Assembly (NCBI GenBank): GCA_963575745.1
Contig: CAUYUJ010019604.1
Span: 88,276 to 152,275 of the forward strand
Direction: 5' to 3'
DNA length: 64,000 bases
Origin: Prorocentrum cordatum
Lineage: Eukaryota > Sar > Dinophyceae > Prorocentrales > Prorocentraceae
Shown: piece after piece, positions 27,386 to 36,500 of the stretch
How positions within the stretch are numbered: position 1 is the first letter of the stretch
Layout of the letters: each line of letters starts with the position of its first letter
Made by a program: the position numbers and the translations under genes
The notes under the pieces: generated by a model
What the model saw: only the letters and a program-made list of their open reading frames with translations
What the model was told of the DNA's origin: nothing
Database searches by the model: none

Positions 27386-28020
27386 CTCGGCTGGAGGATA
27401 GCGCGGAGGCGGGGAGTGGCAGCGACAGGGGGGGACTGAATGCTACTCTTCAGTCGGGCCTGAGGAAGGTTTCAGGAAGGCCCTTTTTTCTACGAGGATT
27501 CTTCCAAACAGCCTTCCTGAGGAAAGATTTGGAAGGCTTCAAAGAAGATGTTTCAAACAAAACGCTTCTGAGGAGGAACATGTTTTAAGAGGATGCTTCC
27601 AACAAGCCTTCGCGAGGGAGGTTTTAGCCAGTCTTGCAGGAGGATTCACCCAACAAAAGGATCCTCTACAGGCGGAATATTCAAGAATAGTCGAACAAAA
27701 CTAGTTCGGTAACGACTTTCTGTGTCCGCCGGATTATTTTCAACATAGCTTTGGAGTACGATTGTTTTCTTCCAAAACCCGCCTGTAGGAGGACATGCCC
27801 GACCGAATGCTACTCTGGAGTTCGTGGTTCACCCCTCGTCCCCCTGGGCAGTGACTCGAGTGGCGCCCTCGGCAGCGCAGCCGTTGGACTCCACGCCCGC
27901 GGTTCCCGTGCTGTCTCTCCAGGCGCGGCCCCTCGTGGGCGCGCCACGCTGGGCTGCAGGAGGCGCAGAAACCCCGAGCGTCCGCGGAGCGCGCGTGCTC
28001 CTCGTCCTCGTCCTCGTCCT
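27386..28020 (+). CDS. Putative exon interrupted by a family A element
   Basis: Left part 27,386-27,449 encodes RLEDSAEAGSGSDRGGLNAT. Right part 27,805-28,020 encodes EFVVHPSSPWAVTRVAPSAA and on to VPVLSLQARPLVGAPRWAAG. Removing the element and one copy of the 12-bp target duplication (367 bp) gives a single continuous frame across the junction (...GGLNATLEFVV...). So a reading frame existed here before the insertion. The right end runs into a GAG array, so the exon end is uncertain. The product is unknown. Confidence 0.42.
27438..27816. mobile_element. Family A TIR element with 12-bp target duplication
   Basis: GAATGCTACTCT occurs at 27,438-27,449 and 27,805-27,816. Between them lies a 355-bp element, TCAGTCGGGCCTG... 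to ...GGACATGCCCGACC. It is longer than other copies because ~200 bp of a 'gaggaaggtttcaggaaggcc' tandem motif sits inside the left end. The shared internal part ('acaggcggaatattcaagaatagtcg', 'ccgcctgtaggaggacatgcc') matches copies at 17.4 and 55.4 kb. Confidence 0.85.
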
Positions 28021-28022
28021 CG

Positions 28023-28277
28023 ACCTGAGGAGGAGGAGGAGGAGGAGGAGGAGGAGGAGGAGGAGGAGGAGGAGGAGGAGGAGGGAGGAGGAGGAGGAGG
28101 AGGAGGAGGAGGAGGAGGAGGAGGAGGAGGAGGAGGAGGAGGAGGAGGAGGAGGAGGAGGAGGAGGAGGAGGAGGAGGAGGAGGAGGAGGAGGAGGAAGG
28201 AGGAGGAGGAGGAGGAGGAGGAGGAGGAACAAGAGGAGGAGGAGGAGGAGGAGGAGGGAGGAGGAGGAGGAGAGGAG
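28023..28277 (+). repeat. (GAG)n array
   Basis: About 250 bp, nearly pure. Confidence 0.97.
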
Positions 28278-28334
28278 GTGCTGCTGCGTTCCGGAAGCGC
28301 GCATAGCGCAGGCGTCATGGCATCACCGTCGGGA

Positions 28335-28562
28335 TCTCCTGTAGGACCAGGGGGGCGAAGAGTGGCATAGACGTGAACACTCGGAGATCCGCGCCGCGCG
28401 GATTTCTCGGATCGGCGCTGGACCCCCCTCCATGGCGCGCGGAGCGCGCCAGAGGCGGGGCCGGAGGAGCCGCCAGGGTTTCCCAGCGCCAATCCGAGAA
28501 CTCCGCGCGGACCTCCGAGTTGTTATGTTTATGTCATTGTTTGTTCCCCTATGTCTGTCGCG
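28335..28562. mobile_element. Family C TIR element
   Basis: Inverted ends: TCGGAGATCCGCG...GCGCGGATTTCTCGGATCGG against CCAATCCGAGAACTCCGCGC...CTCCGAG. A central palindrome TGGCGCGCGGAGCGCGCCA lies inside. Copies occur at 33.8 and 56.9 kb. Confidence 0.7.
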
Positions 28563-28738
28563 CTCATCGTCGGGGTCGATGCTGGCACATTGCCGACTCG
28601 GCGGCAAGGTGTTCGTCGGATTGTGGAGCAACCACCGGCATAGCATATTTTCACTCATCGGTTTCGCGCAAATGCGCGCTATTGATGGACATTTGATCTT
28701 GGCCTGCGCTGGGGACTAACTTCCCATATTTAAACGGC

Positions 28739-29200
28739 ATGGTCGTGGGAAGTAGTGTTGGCATGCTGGGTCAGGTTGTTGGCATGATTTTTCAGAACAC
28801 GTGCCTCGGCAGTGCATTTTTGAGATCTAGAACTAATGTCAGTCTTTTCAAGTGTGTGCGTACGTCCTGGCACTTGTATGTAATTAGATACGAAGTTCTG
28901 CACCCTCGCAGCGCGTTCAACCGCCCGTCACATCTACGGATCCGCGCCCTCCTCGCGTTTGCCTGTGCTCCATCCCTCTTGCGCGTCTCGTTAGCGCAAT
29001 CCTCTCCGTCCGAATTCGACGTGCACCTTGCAGCGAGTCTCTCGCTGGCTTGCAGCGCCTCGCCAGGTCTTGCCTCCTTGGCCTCGCCAGCAGTTCCGGG
29101 CTCGCGCTCCGCCGCGACGGAGGAGGTGCTTTCCAGCGTGCACGGGCATGCGCATGAGCGAGCGGCACGTCTTTCGGCTGCGCGCCAGGGGGGGGAGTGA
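28739..29200 (+). other. Open frame of uncertain status
   Basis: 153 codons to TGA, Ser/Ala-rich in the second half (SEFDVHLAASLSLACSASPG). The opposite strand is open over nearly the same span and no splice-like ends stand out. I see no family. It is recorded so that the stretch is not left undescribed. Confidence 0.18.
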
Positions 29201-29209
29201 GAGCGGGTA

Positions 29210-29368
29210 TAGGGGGCCACATGCGAACCCTACCCCTACCCCCCACGATTTCTGAGGGGGAGGGTGGGGTTCACTTCGCTCGGGAGCTCCCGAACGAAGT
29301 GAACCCCACCCTCCACCTCAGAAATCGTGGTGGGTGGGGTAGGGGTAGGGTTCGCATGTGGCCCCCTA
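29210..29368. repeat. 159-bp near-perfect palindrome
   Basis: Arms of ~75 bp: TAGGGGGCCACATGCGAACC at the left and GGTTCGCATGTGGCCCCCTA at the right, matching inward through 'cccacgatttctgaggggga' to a centre CGGGAGCTCCCG at 29,281-29,292. Differences are a few small indels. Transcripts would form a long double-stranded hairpin. Confidence 0.92.
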
Positions 29369-29540
29369 GGGTAGGCCTTCTCAGAAGGCAGCTTGGCTTC
29401 TCAGAGGACCCCCGCCGGGCCTTCTGGGAGGCCCTAAGCGGACTCGGGGGAGGCTCAGAGAGCTCCTTCGAAGGCTGGGGGACTCCTGAGCCTTCTGAGC
29501 AGGCCCGCCCCCTCTGCCTTCCCCCTGAGCTTGCCGTCAG

Positions 29541-29573
29541 GATGATGATGGTGACGATGACGATGACGATGAC

Positions 29574-29649
<76 letters not shown>

Positions 29650-29702
29650 GCGATGACGACGGTGATGATCATGGTGATGATGACGATGACGATGACGATG
29701 AC

Positions 29703-29734
<32 letters not shown>

Positions 29735-29923
29735 CGATGATGCTGCTGATGCTGATGATGGTGATGATGCTGGTGATGGTGATGATGATGCTGATTATTA
29801 TTTATTTTTAATTTTATTATTATGAAAAGTAGTATCAATAGTATTATCATTTTTATTATTACTAATATTATTCTGATTATCATTATTATTATGAGTTCTA
29901 TCATTATTATTATAATGATACTT

Positions 29924-30022
<99 letters not shown>

Positions 30023-30035
30023 GTGTTGATGTTGA
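29541..30035 (+). repeat. (GAT)n arrays with an AT-rich divider
   Basis: (GAT/GAC)n at 29,541-29,790 and (GAT)n at 29,926-30,035 are separated by ATT/TAT-rich sequence (29,791-29,925). Poly-Met frames are artefacts. Confidence 0.95.
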
Positions 30036-30099
30036 TGATGATGGTAATGGTAATGCGAATGGTGATTGTGATGGCGATGGCGAGGGTGATGGTGATGGT

Positions 30100-30141
30100 G
30101 ATGATGAGGAGGAGGAGGACGAGGAGGAGGAGGATGAGGAG

Positions 30142-30174
<33 letters not shown>

Positions 30175-31222
30175 AAGAAGGAGAAGAAGGAGGAGGAGGA
30201 GCAGGATAGGAGGAGGAGGAGGAAGAGAAGGAGGGGGTGGAGGAGGAGGAGGAGGAGGGGGAAGAGGAGGAAGAGGAGGAAGAGGAGGAGTGAGAAAGAA
30301 GGAGGAGTGGGGATAGGAAGAGGAGGAGGAGGAGGAGAAGAGAGAAAGAAGAAGGAGTTGGGATAGGAGGAGAAGGAGAAGGATGAGAAGAAGAAACATA
30401 ATAATAATACGAATGATACTAATAATAATGCTAAGCATAATCATAATCATAATACGAATCATACTCATCATAATAATATTAATAATAATAGTAATCAGAA
30501 ATAAAAGGAGAAGAAGGAAGAGGAGGAGGAGGAGGAGGAGGAGGAGGAGGGAGGAGGAGGCGAAGGAGGAGGAGGAGAGGAAGGAGGGAGGAGGAAGAAG
30601 AAGCGAGAAGGGGAGGAGGAGGAGGAGGAGGGAGGAAGGAGAGGAGGAGGCGGAGCAGGAGGAGAGAGAAGAAGAAGAAGAAACAACAACAAATCAGAAG
30701 AAGAAGGATGAGGAAGGGGAGGATCAGGAGCAGGAGGAGGAGGAGAAGCAGAATGGAGGAGGAGGAGTAGGAGGACGAGGAGGAGGAAGAGAATGAGGAC
30801 GAGGACTAGGAGGAGGAGGCGGAGGAGGAGGAGGAGGAGGAGGAGCATTAAATGAAAGAGGAGGAGAGAAGGAGTAGGAGGAGAGGAGGAGGAGGAGGAA
30901 GAAGGGGCAGGAAGAGGAGGAGGAGAAGGAGAGATAAGGGGAGGAGTGGGATAGGAGGAGGAGGAGGCGAATGGGAGGAGGAGGAGGAGAGGAAGAAGAG
31001 GAGGAGTAGGAGAAGGAGGGGAGAAGGAGAAGGAGGAGGGAGAAGAACGAGGAGGACGAGAGGACGAGGAGGACGAGGAGAACGAGGAGGAGGCGGGAGG
31101 AGGGAGGAGGGAGGAGGAGGAGGAGGAGGCTGAGGAGGCGAAGGAGGCAGGAGGAGAGGAGGAGCCAGGAGGAGGAGGAGGAAGGAGGAGGAGGGAGGAG
31201 GAGGAGGAGGAGGAGGAGGAGT
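30100..31222 (+). repeat. (GAG)n-rich field, ~1.1 kb, with an AT-rich interruption
   Basis: GAG/GAA triplets with an ATAATAATA-rich island at 30,398-30,500. Confidence 0.95.
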
Positions 31223-31237
31223 GAATCTTGCGCCCAG

Positions 31238-31348
31238 AGCTTGTCACGAGTGACAGCGACAGCCGCCCCTCAGCCACCGCCGGAGCGTCCCTCTGCGCGG
31301 CTGTGGGGCGGCTGGCCTCGGGGGGGTTCCGCCTGCTACAGCGGCCAG
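31238..31348 (+). CDS. Putative small internal exon
   Basis: 37 codons between CGCCCAG| (after the GAG array) and a CGGCCAG|GTCGGG donor. The peptide ELVTSDSDSRPSATAGASLC ... RLASGGFRLLQRP is coding-like. No family. The donor sequence GTCGGGC equals the first bases of family A elements, though no complete element follows here. Confidence 0.35.
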
Positions 31349-31445
31349 GTCGGGCTCAGCTGTGCATAGTGTCAAGGGCCCCCATCGGCCTCCTGGCTTT
31401 TCGAGTGCTCCTGGCACTCCGAGCGCAACAGACCCAGACCCCCTA

Positions 31446-31512
31446 TCTCCTCCTCCTCCTCCTCCCTCCTTTCCTTGCTCTTCTCGTCCTCCTCATCCTC
31501 CTCCTCCTCCGG
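31446..31512 (+). repeat. (TCC)n microsatellite
   Basis: Short C/T-rich TCC array. The sequence from 31,530 to 31,890 is unique and open in one frame to TAG at 31,922 (contains HDTSCTESCYETCGLDDVVR), a weak exon candidate. Confidence 0.85.
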
Positions 31513-31884
31513 GGTTTGGGGCCCAACAATTTCAAACTTACATTATTGTAGTGGCCTTCGGCCAGTGCCGCCGATCCGGGTCGCACGGTGTTATTCTCCA
31601 GACGCAGACATTATGGGCGCACACTCAAACGCACAAACTTCTCGGGTTACCTTCGAAAGGGCGTAGGAATGCAGTTGGGTCAATAGAGCCATCTCGCAAC
31701 AGTGGTTCTATCAACGGCGGGGTGCTTGCAGTGACCGTGGGGACGGGAAATAATAATGACATGAAAATTCCATACAGGATACCGATCACTTTGGAAACTC
31801 ACGATACGTCGTGCACGGAGTCGTGTTACGAAACATGTGGCCTGGACGATGTGGTGCGAGCGGTGGAGGCGAGCCTATCGGCGC

Positions 31885-32530
31885 AAGGACGCCCTCTTGG
31901 GGCGTTTTTTGAGCCATCTTAGGAGCCTGTCAGGGCGTCGTGGGGGCTTCTTGGGGGCTTTCGGAGGCCCTCTTGGAGGCTCTTGGGGCAAGCCCTCGGC
32001 CGCGGGTTCGGCGGGCTCGGCGCGGAGCCTCAGGCTGTCTTGTGCCCGCCCCCGCGTGCGCCGACCTGCGGATGCCTCCTGGGGGCCTCGTGGGCTGGAA
32101 GGCTAGATTTTTTCCGCTTTTCGTCCCTCTTTTGGGTCCTCTTGGGGCCGTCTTGGGGGCCTGTTGGGCCGTCTTGGGCGGCTCTTGGGCCGCCTTGGGG
32201 CCCTCTTGGGCCGTCTTGGGACTGTCTGGGGGCCTCCTGGGCCGTCTTCGAGCGGTCTTGGGGGCCTCTTGGACCGTCTTGGAGCGTCGGAAAGCCGAAA
32301 AAGGCGACAACCCCAAAAACATTGAAAAACACAATGGGAATCAACGATTTTTGCCTCTGGGGGCCATCGTGGGAGGCCTCTTGGAGGCCTCTTCAGACGT
32401 CTTGGAAGGCTCTTGGGCCGTCTTGGGGCCATCTTGGGCGTGTTCGGGCGATCCTTCGGGGTTTCGGGACTTTCTTAGACCGTCCTCAGAGACTTTTGCG
32501 GCCGCGGCCACCCTTCCAGCGCATCCTCGA
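31885..32530 (+). repeat. Repeat D (GGGGCC/CTTGGG-type), copy 1
   Basis: Imperfect ~15-20-bp motif CTTGGGGGCCTCTTGGGCCG with an internal island 'gtcggaaagccgaaaaaggcg...caatgggaatcaacgatttttgcc' (32,288-32,360). The same order of motif, island and motif is found at 55,660-56,320. The 32,530-32,820 stretch that follows holds no gene. Confidence 0.8.
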
Positions 32531-32829
32531 GATTAGAGCCTTCTGTAAAAGCAGCGCCCCGCATCCGCTGGAAACTCGCCCCCCCCCCCCCATCCCCCCT
32601 TCCCCGGCAGAGCCACCCCGGCAACCCCCCCAGAGGCTGAGGCTCAGCCTCGAGGCTGTAGCTGAGACTCCTTGAAACTCACAAGCCGGATCGGCGGACT
32701 TTTCCTGCTCCTCACCAATAACTTTCTCTTTGTCGCACCCCGAGTCAAATTTTCAGGGCGAGCTGGGCGTTTCGCTTGAGAGTTCCTTACAAATTATGGC
32801 ACTAAAGCTGAACAAATGACATCAGCTTC

Positions 32830-33235
32830 ACTGATGGAGGGCGGGTGGTTTTCAAAATGTGGCTCTCACCTAAACGCCGCTCACATTCGTTTTAAACATG
32901 TTCGCGGATTGAGGGCGGGTGGTATTCCAAATGTGGTTCTCGCTTTAGCGCCGCGCATATTCTTTTTTTGAATTCGCAAGACCTTCACGGATTGAGGGCG
33001 GGTGGTGTTGAACATGTGGCTCTTGCCTTAGCGCCGCGCACATTCGTTTTGCAAAGACGCAGGAGTTTGACGGATTGACGGCGGGTTGTCTTCAAAATGT
33101 TGTTTTTGCTTTAGCGCCGCGCACATTCGCTTCAAACAGGTGCAGGAGCTTCACGGATTGAGGGCGGGTCGTTTTCAAAATGTGGTTCTCGCCCTAGCGC
33201 CGCGCACATTCGTTTTAATAATTTGCAAGAGCTTC
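32830..33235 (+). repeat. ~80-bp tandem satellite, five to six units
   Basis: GAGGGCGGGT occurs at 32,836, 32,911, 32,994, 33,077 (one change) and 33,160, so spacing is 75-83 bp. Each unit carries TTAGCGCCGCGCACATTCG. Units at 33,236-33,500 are a different, more decayed ~75-bp repeat (GTTGATtCG.. / CAACAGT motifs) that keeps a frame open by chance. Confidence 0.9.
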
Positions 33236-33523
33236 ACGGGTTACCAAGATTAACGTACCAGAAATGGTGTTTTGCAAGGGTTCTGGATTATGACGGTGCA
33301 ACAGTTACGTTGATTCGCAATGTTAAAGTCCCAGGAATGGCGCTCTCGCGCGATGGAGGATCGTCAAAACGCAACAGTCAGGTTGATCCGTGGCGTTGGA
33401 ATCCCGAGAACAATGTTTTGGCATGCTTCAGGATCTTCAAACGGTTGTCTTCCAATGGGGAAGTTCCCTCAGTGGAGGGAGGGTTTATTCCAACATTGTT
33501 GATGACTCTTGGGTTTATACTGG

Positions 33524-33580
33524 TCCTCCTCCTCCTCCTCCTCCTCCTCCTCCTCCTCCTCCTCCTCCTCCCCTTCCTCC
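33524..33580 (+). repeat. (TCC)n microsatellite
   Basis: TCC array ending CCCCAG at a family B terminus. Confidence 0.95.
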
Positions 33581-33760
33581 CCAGACCCCCTCGCGTTGTG
33601 AAGGAATCGAGACGGGAGGTTTTTTCTGGTTATTTTCCGGTTTCCGTGGGGGGCCTCGGGGCCGTCAAGAAACAGCTCGGGATGCAAAGCCGGTCCAAGG
33701 GAAGGGGTCCTGACCTCCAGGGGTTGACGTGGTGAACAAATCCTGACGTCAGGGTTTGGG
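33581..33760 (-). mobile_element. Family B TIR element, minus orientation, near-full
   Basis: CCAGACCCCCTCGCGTTGTG to CCTGACGTCAGGGTTTGGG with the expected internal blocks. Confidence 0.78.
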
Positions 33761-33764
33761 TCCC

Positions 33765-33975
33765 CAAAAGGATGGCATAAGCGGAAATTTTCGGAGGTCC
33801 GCGCGGATTTTCTGGATCTGCGCTGGCCCCCCCCCCCCTGGCAGCGCCTCCGGCGGCGCCCCTGGCGCGCTCCGCGCGCCAGGAAGGGGGGCCCAGCGCC
33901 GATCAAAGAAATTCGCCAGGAGCTCCGAAAGTGCATGGTTATGCCTTTTCTTGATTGTTCCTATAGATGGGGAGG
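33765..33975. mobile_element. Family C TIR element
   Basis: TCGGAGGTCCGCGCGGATTT left arm, GCGCCGATCAAAGAAATTCG...GCTCCGA right arm, and a central CCTGGCGCGCTCCGCGCGCCAGG palindrome. It starts directly beside the family B copy. Confidence 0.7.
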
Positions 33976-34126
33976 GGGCCGGGAGGCAGGAGGCCCCCCC
34001 CGGCCGCGCCTTGGCCTCCGGCCTGGGATTTTCGAGGGTGGCTTGCAACCGTCGGCTCCAAGTTTTCCGGCGCCACAGCTGAAGCTATCATTCCGAGTAG
34101 AAGTCGGGGGCGGAAAAGAGGGGGGT

Positions 34127-34300
34127 GATGACTAGGGGGGGGGGATATCATGGCGTGGGCCATGATATCTCCCCAGATTTCGTGGCGCCTCTTCTTATTT
34201 CATTACGTCCCTGGCCTCCCCGCTGGGCTGCGCACATGCCGCCGGTCATGATTTGCACCCCCCCCTCTTGGACACCCCCCTCTTGGCCGCTCCCGAGAGA
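34127..34300 (+). repeat. Dispersed repeat E, copy 1, with a perfect 10-bp palindrome
   Basis: GATATCATGGCGTGGGCCAT(GATATC) hairpin at 34,144-34,169, then a block 'cgcctcttcttatttcatt' and 'gccgccggtcatgatttgc'. A second copy is at 56,589-56,775. The following 34,300-34,770 is open in two frames with no recognisable product. Confidence 0.8.
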
Positions 34301-34774
34301 AGGATAAAGCTGCCGCTGACTTCAACCTTCGCCAAGCTGTGGTACGTTACGCTACGGGGCGCTGAAGTAAAACGGATGACCAAAGTGATGCGAAGCTGCG
34401 CCCGGACCAGGCAAATTATTCCAAAGGCATGTAACGCATGCAAAGTTGAAGGGGTTCTGGCAGGGAGGAACCTGTGCCGAGCTTTGCACGAGTACGGCCA
34501 CGAGTGGCAGGGCTCAGCTAGGCGAATTCAAAACCAAGGCCAAAGTCAGTGCGCAGGCCAATGCTACAGCTCATTTGAAAGCGTTAAAAAACAGTACCAG
34601 CTTCCAGGATGGAGCCCGGATGAAGGCGATAGTGTTTCCCAACCCTCCTGCGTTGGGTTTTCGCTTTGAGTAGAGCACTGAGGTCGCATCTTCCCGCCTC
34701 CCTCTCCCCTTCTTTCCTGCCTCTCACCTCGCTCCTTCCTGCGTGCTAGCTTGCCTCCTACCTGACCAATCCTG

Positions 34775-35610
34775 GGGGGCTGCGATCTGCGAAACTGTCG
34801 CCAATTTCGAGGGCTGTGATGGGGGTGGCCAGCATAGTGGGCACTCGCCGCAGATCCAGATAAGATCTCGCCATTCCTTGGGCACTTCGATGTGTGAAGC
34901 TGTCGGCACCTTCGAGGGCTGCAGGGGGCCACCATCCTTAGGGCGCTGCGATCTGTGAGACTGACGCCACTTTCGAGTGCTGCTGGGGGGCCAGCATAGT
35001 GGGTACTCGCCGCCGGCTCAGATTAGACCTCGCCATCCCTAGGGCGCTGCGATCTGTGAAACTGTCGTCACTTCCGAGGGCTTCTGGGGGCCAGCATTGT
35101 GGGCACCCGCCGCAGGCTCAGATTAGACCTCGATATCCCTAGGGCGCTGCGATCTGTGAGACTGTCGCCACTTTCGAGGGTTGCTGGGGGGCCAGCATAG
35201 TGGGCATGCGCCGCAAATCCAGACTAGACCTCGCCATCCCTAGGGCGCTGCGATCAATGAAACTGTTGCCACTTTCTGGGGCTGTCGGGGGGCCAGCATA
35301 GTGGGCATTCGCCGCATGCTCTAATTATACCTCGCCATCCCTGGGGCGCTGCGATCTGTGAAACTGTCGCCACTTTCGAGGGCTGTTGGGGGGCCAGCAT
35401 AGTGGGCACTCGCCGCAGGCTCAGATTAGGCCTCGCCATCCCTGGGGGGTTGGGCTGCGATCTGCGAAATTGTCGCCATTTTCGAAGGCTGCTGGGGGGT
35501 CCGCATAGTGGATACTCGCCGCAGACTCAGATTAGACCTCGCCATCCGTGGGGGGCTGCGATTTGCGAAGCTGTCGCCACGTTCTAGGGCTGCTGGGGTC
35601 CTGACGTCCA
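34775..35610 (+). repeat. 101-bp satellite, ~8 units
   Basis: TGCGATCTGTGAAACTGTCG-like starts lie at 34,947, 35,048, 35,148, 35,249, 35,350, 35,456 and 35,557 (100-106 bp apart), with an irregular spacing near 34,781-34,947. Each unit also has GGCCAGCATAGTGGGCACTC and CAGATTAGACCTCGCCATCC. Confidence 0.95.
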
Positions 35611-35654
35611 CAGCTTGCTAGGGCCGCACCATGCCCCGCGGGGTCTGTCGTAAG

Positions 35655-35888
35655 GTGCAAAGACCCCGAGGACCAGGACGCCCTCGACGTGATGCCGCCG
35701 AGGGCGACGACGATGGACAACCTACTGATGATACGCGGCCCCGGCGTTGAGTTTCTTTCCCGCGGGCCGCCCGCAGACTTGGCGGCGCGCCTGCAGGCGT
35801 CCAGCTCCCGCACTGGAAGGCGCAGGAAGGAGAAGGAGAAGCTGGCGGGCGAGCTAGGTCGCTCGCTTTTTGCACCAGCTATAGACAG
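35655..35888 (+). CDS. Putative internal exon, unknown protein
   Basis: Begins after GTCGTAAG| and ends at a strong donor GACAG|GTATGA. About 77 codons: CKDPEDQDALDVMPPRATTM ... GPGVEFLSRGPPADLAARLQ then a basic helix RTGRRRKEKEKLAGELGRSL. It is non-repetitive and GC3-rich. The upstream intron would contain the 101-bp satellite. No family is recognised. Beyond the donor (35,889-36,400) I see no further exon; this is either intron or the 5' region of the retroelement. Confidence 0.4.
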
Positions 35889-36400
35889 GTATGATCCTGT
35901 GGAGGGCTGCGGCGATATGGCGCAGGCAGCGCTGCATGTTTAGCCAGCTATCAAAAACAGCAGTACCCTTCTGTTTCCTCCCACCAATTCCATCGTCACC
36001 CGAGTCCACTCTGTCACCTTCTCCATGCTGCTGCTGCCGCGATGGCTCCCCGCCCCCCACAATTCCGTCAGTATCCTGCCCGTCGTTCCCGCCTCCGTTT
36101 TTCTTCAAGCCTGGGGCCCCAATCCTTGTCCTGTTGATCGCTGTCCTGTGAGTCGTGCAACGTGCGCGCATCCTGCATCCCATGTAGCTTGCACAATCGA
36201 TCGCCGCGCCTGCAGTGTCGTTGTTCCTGCCAGTATTGGCCTACGTCTCTCTCCACTCGATGCAAATGGCTGGGTACGCCGCGGGGTAATTTTTGGAAAG
36301 GGGGATGTGCACAGAGGGCTGGAAGAAAACACGAGCGGGGTTTTGGGTGTAAGGACGGGTGTCGGGCGATGGAAGGGTCGAGGTCGACAAACATTTTTTT

Positions 36401-36500
36401 NNNNNNNNNNNNNNNNNNNNNNNNNNNNNNNNNNNNNNNNNNNNNNNNNNNNNNNNNNNNNNNNNNNNNNNNNNNNNNNNNNNNNNNNNNNNNNNNNNNN
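36401..36500. other. Assembly gap (100 N) at the 5' end of the copia element
   Basis: A run of 100 N, a conventional gap size, so the true length is unknown. The 5' LTR, primer-binding site and gag start codon may lie in it. Confidence 0.98.

Noticed and set aside
33223-33735. A 170-codon frame (QKWCFARVLDYDGATVTLIR...)
   Set aside because: Lies in a decayed ~75-bp tandem repeat and then a TCC array and a family B element; no splice-like ends.
34775-35610. A CRISPR-like or tRNA-like array
   Set aside because: Regular 101-bp units without unique spacers, and the organism is eukaryotic; a plain satellite.
36162-36400. ATG at 36,162 as the gag start
   Set aside because: The frame before the gap is Cys-rich and unlike the downstream protein, and crosses 100 N. 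The true start cannot be placed.
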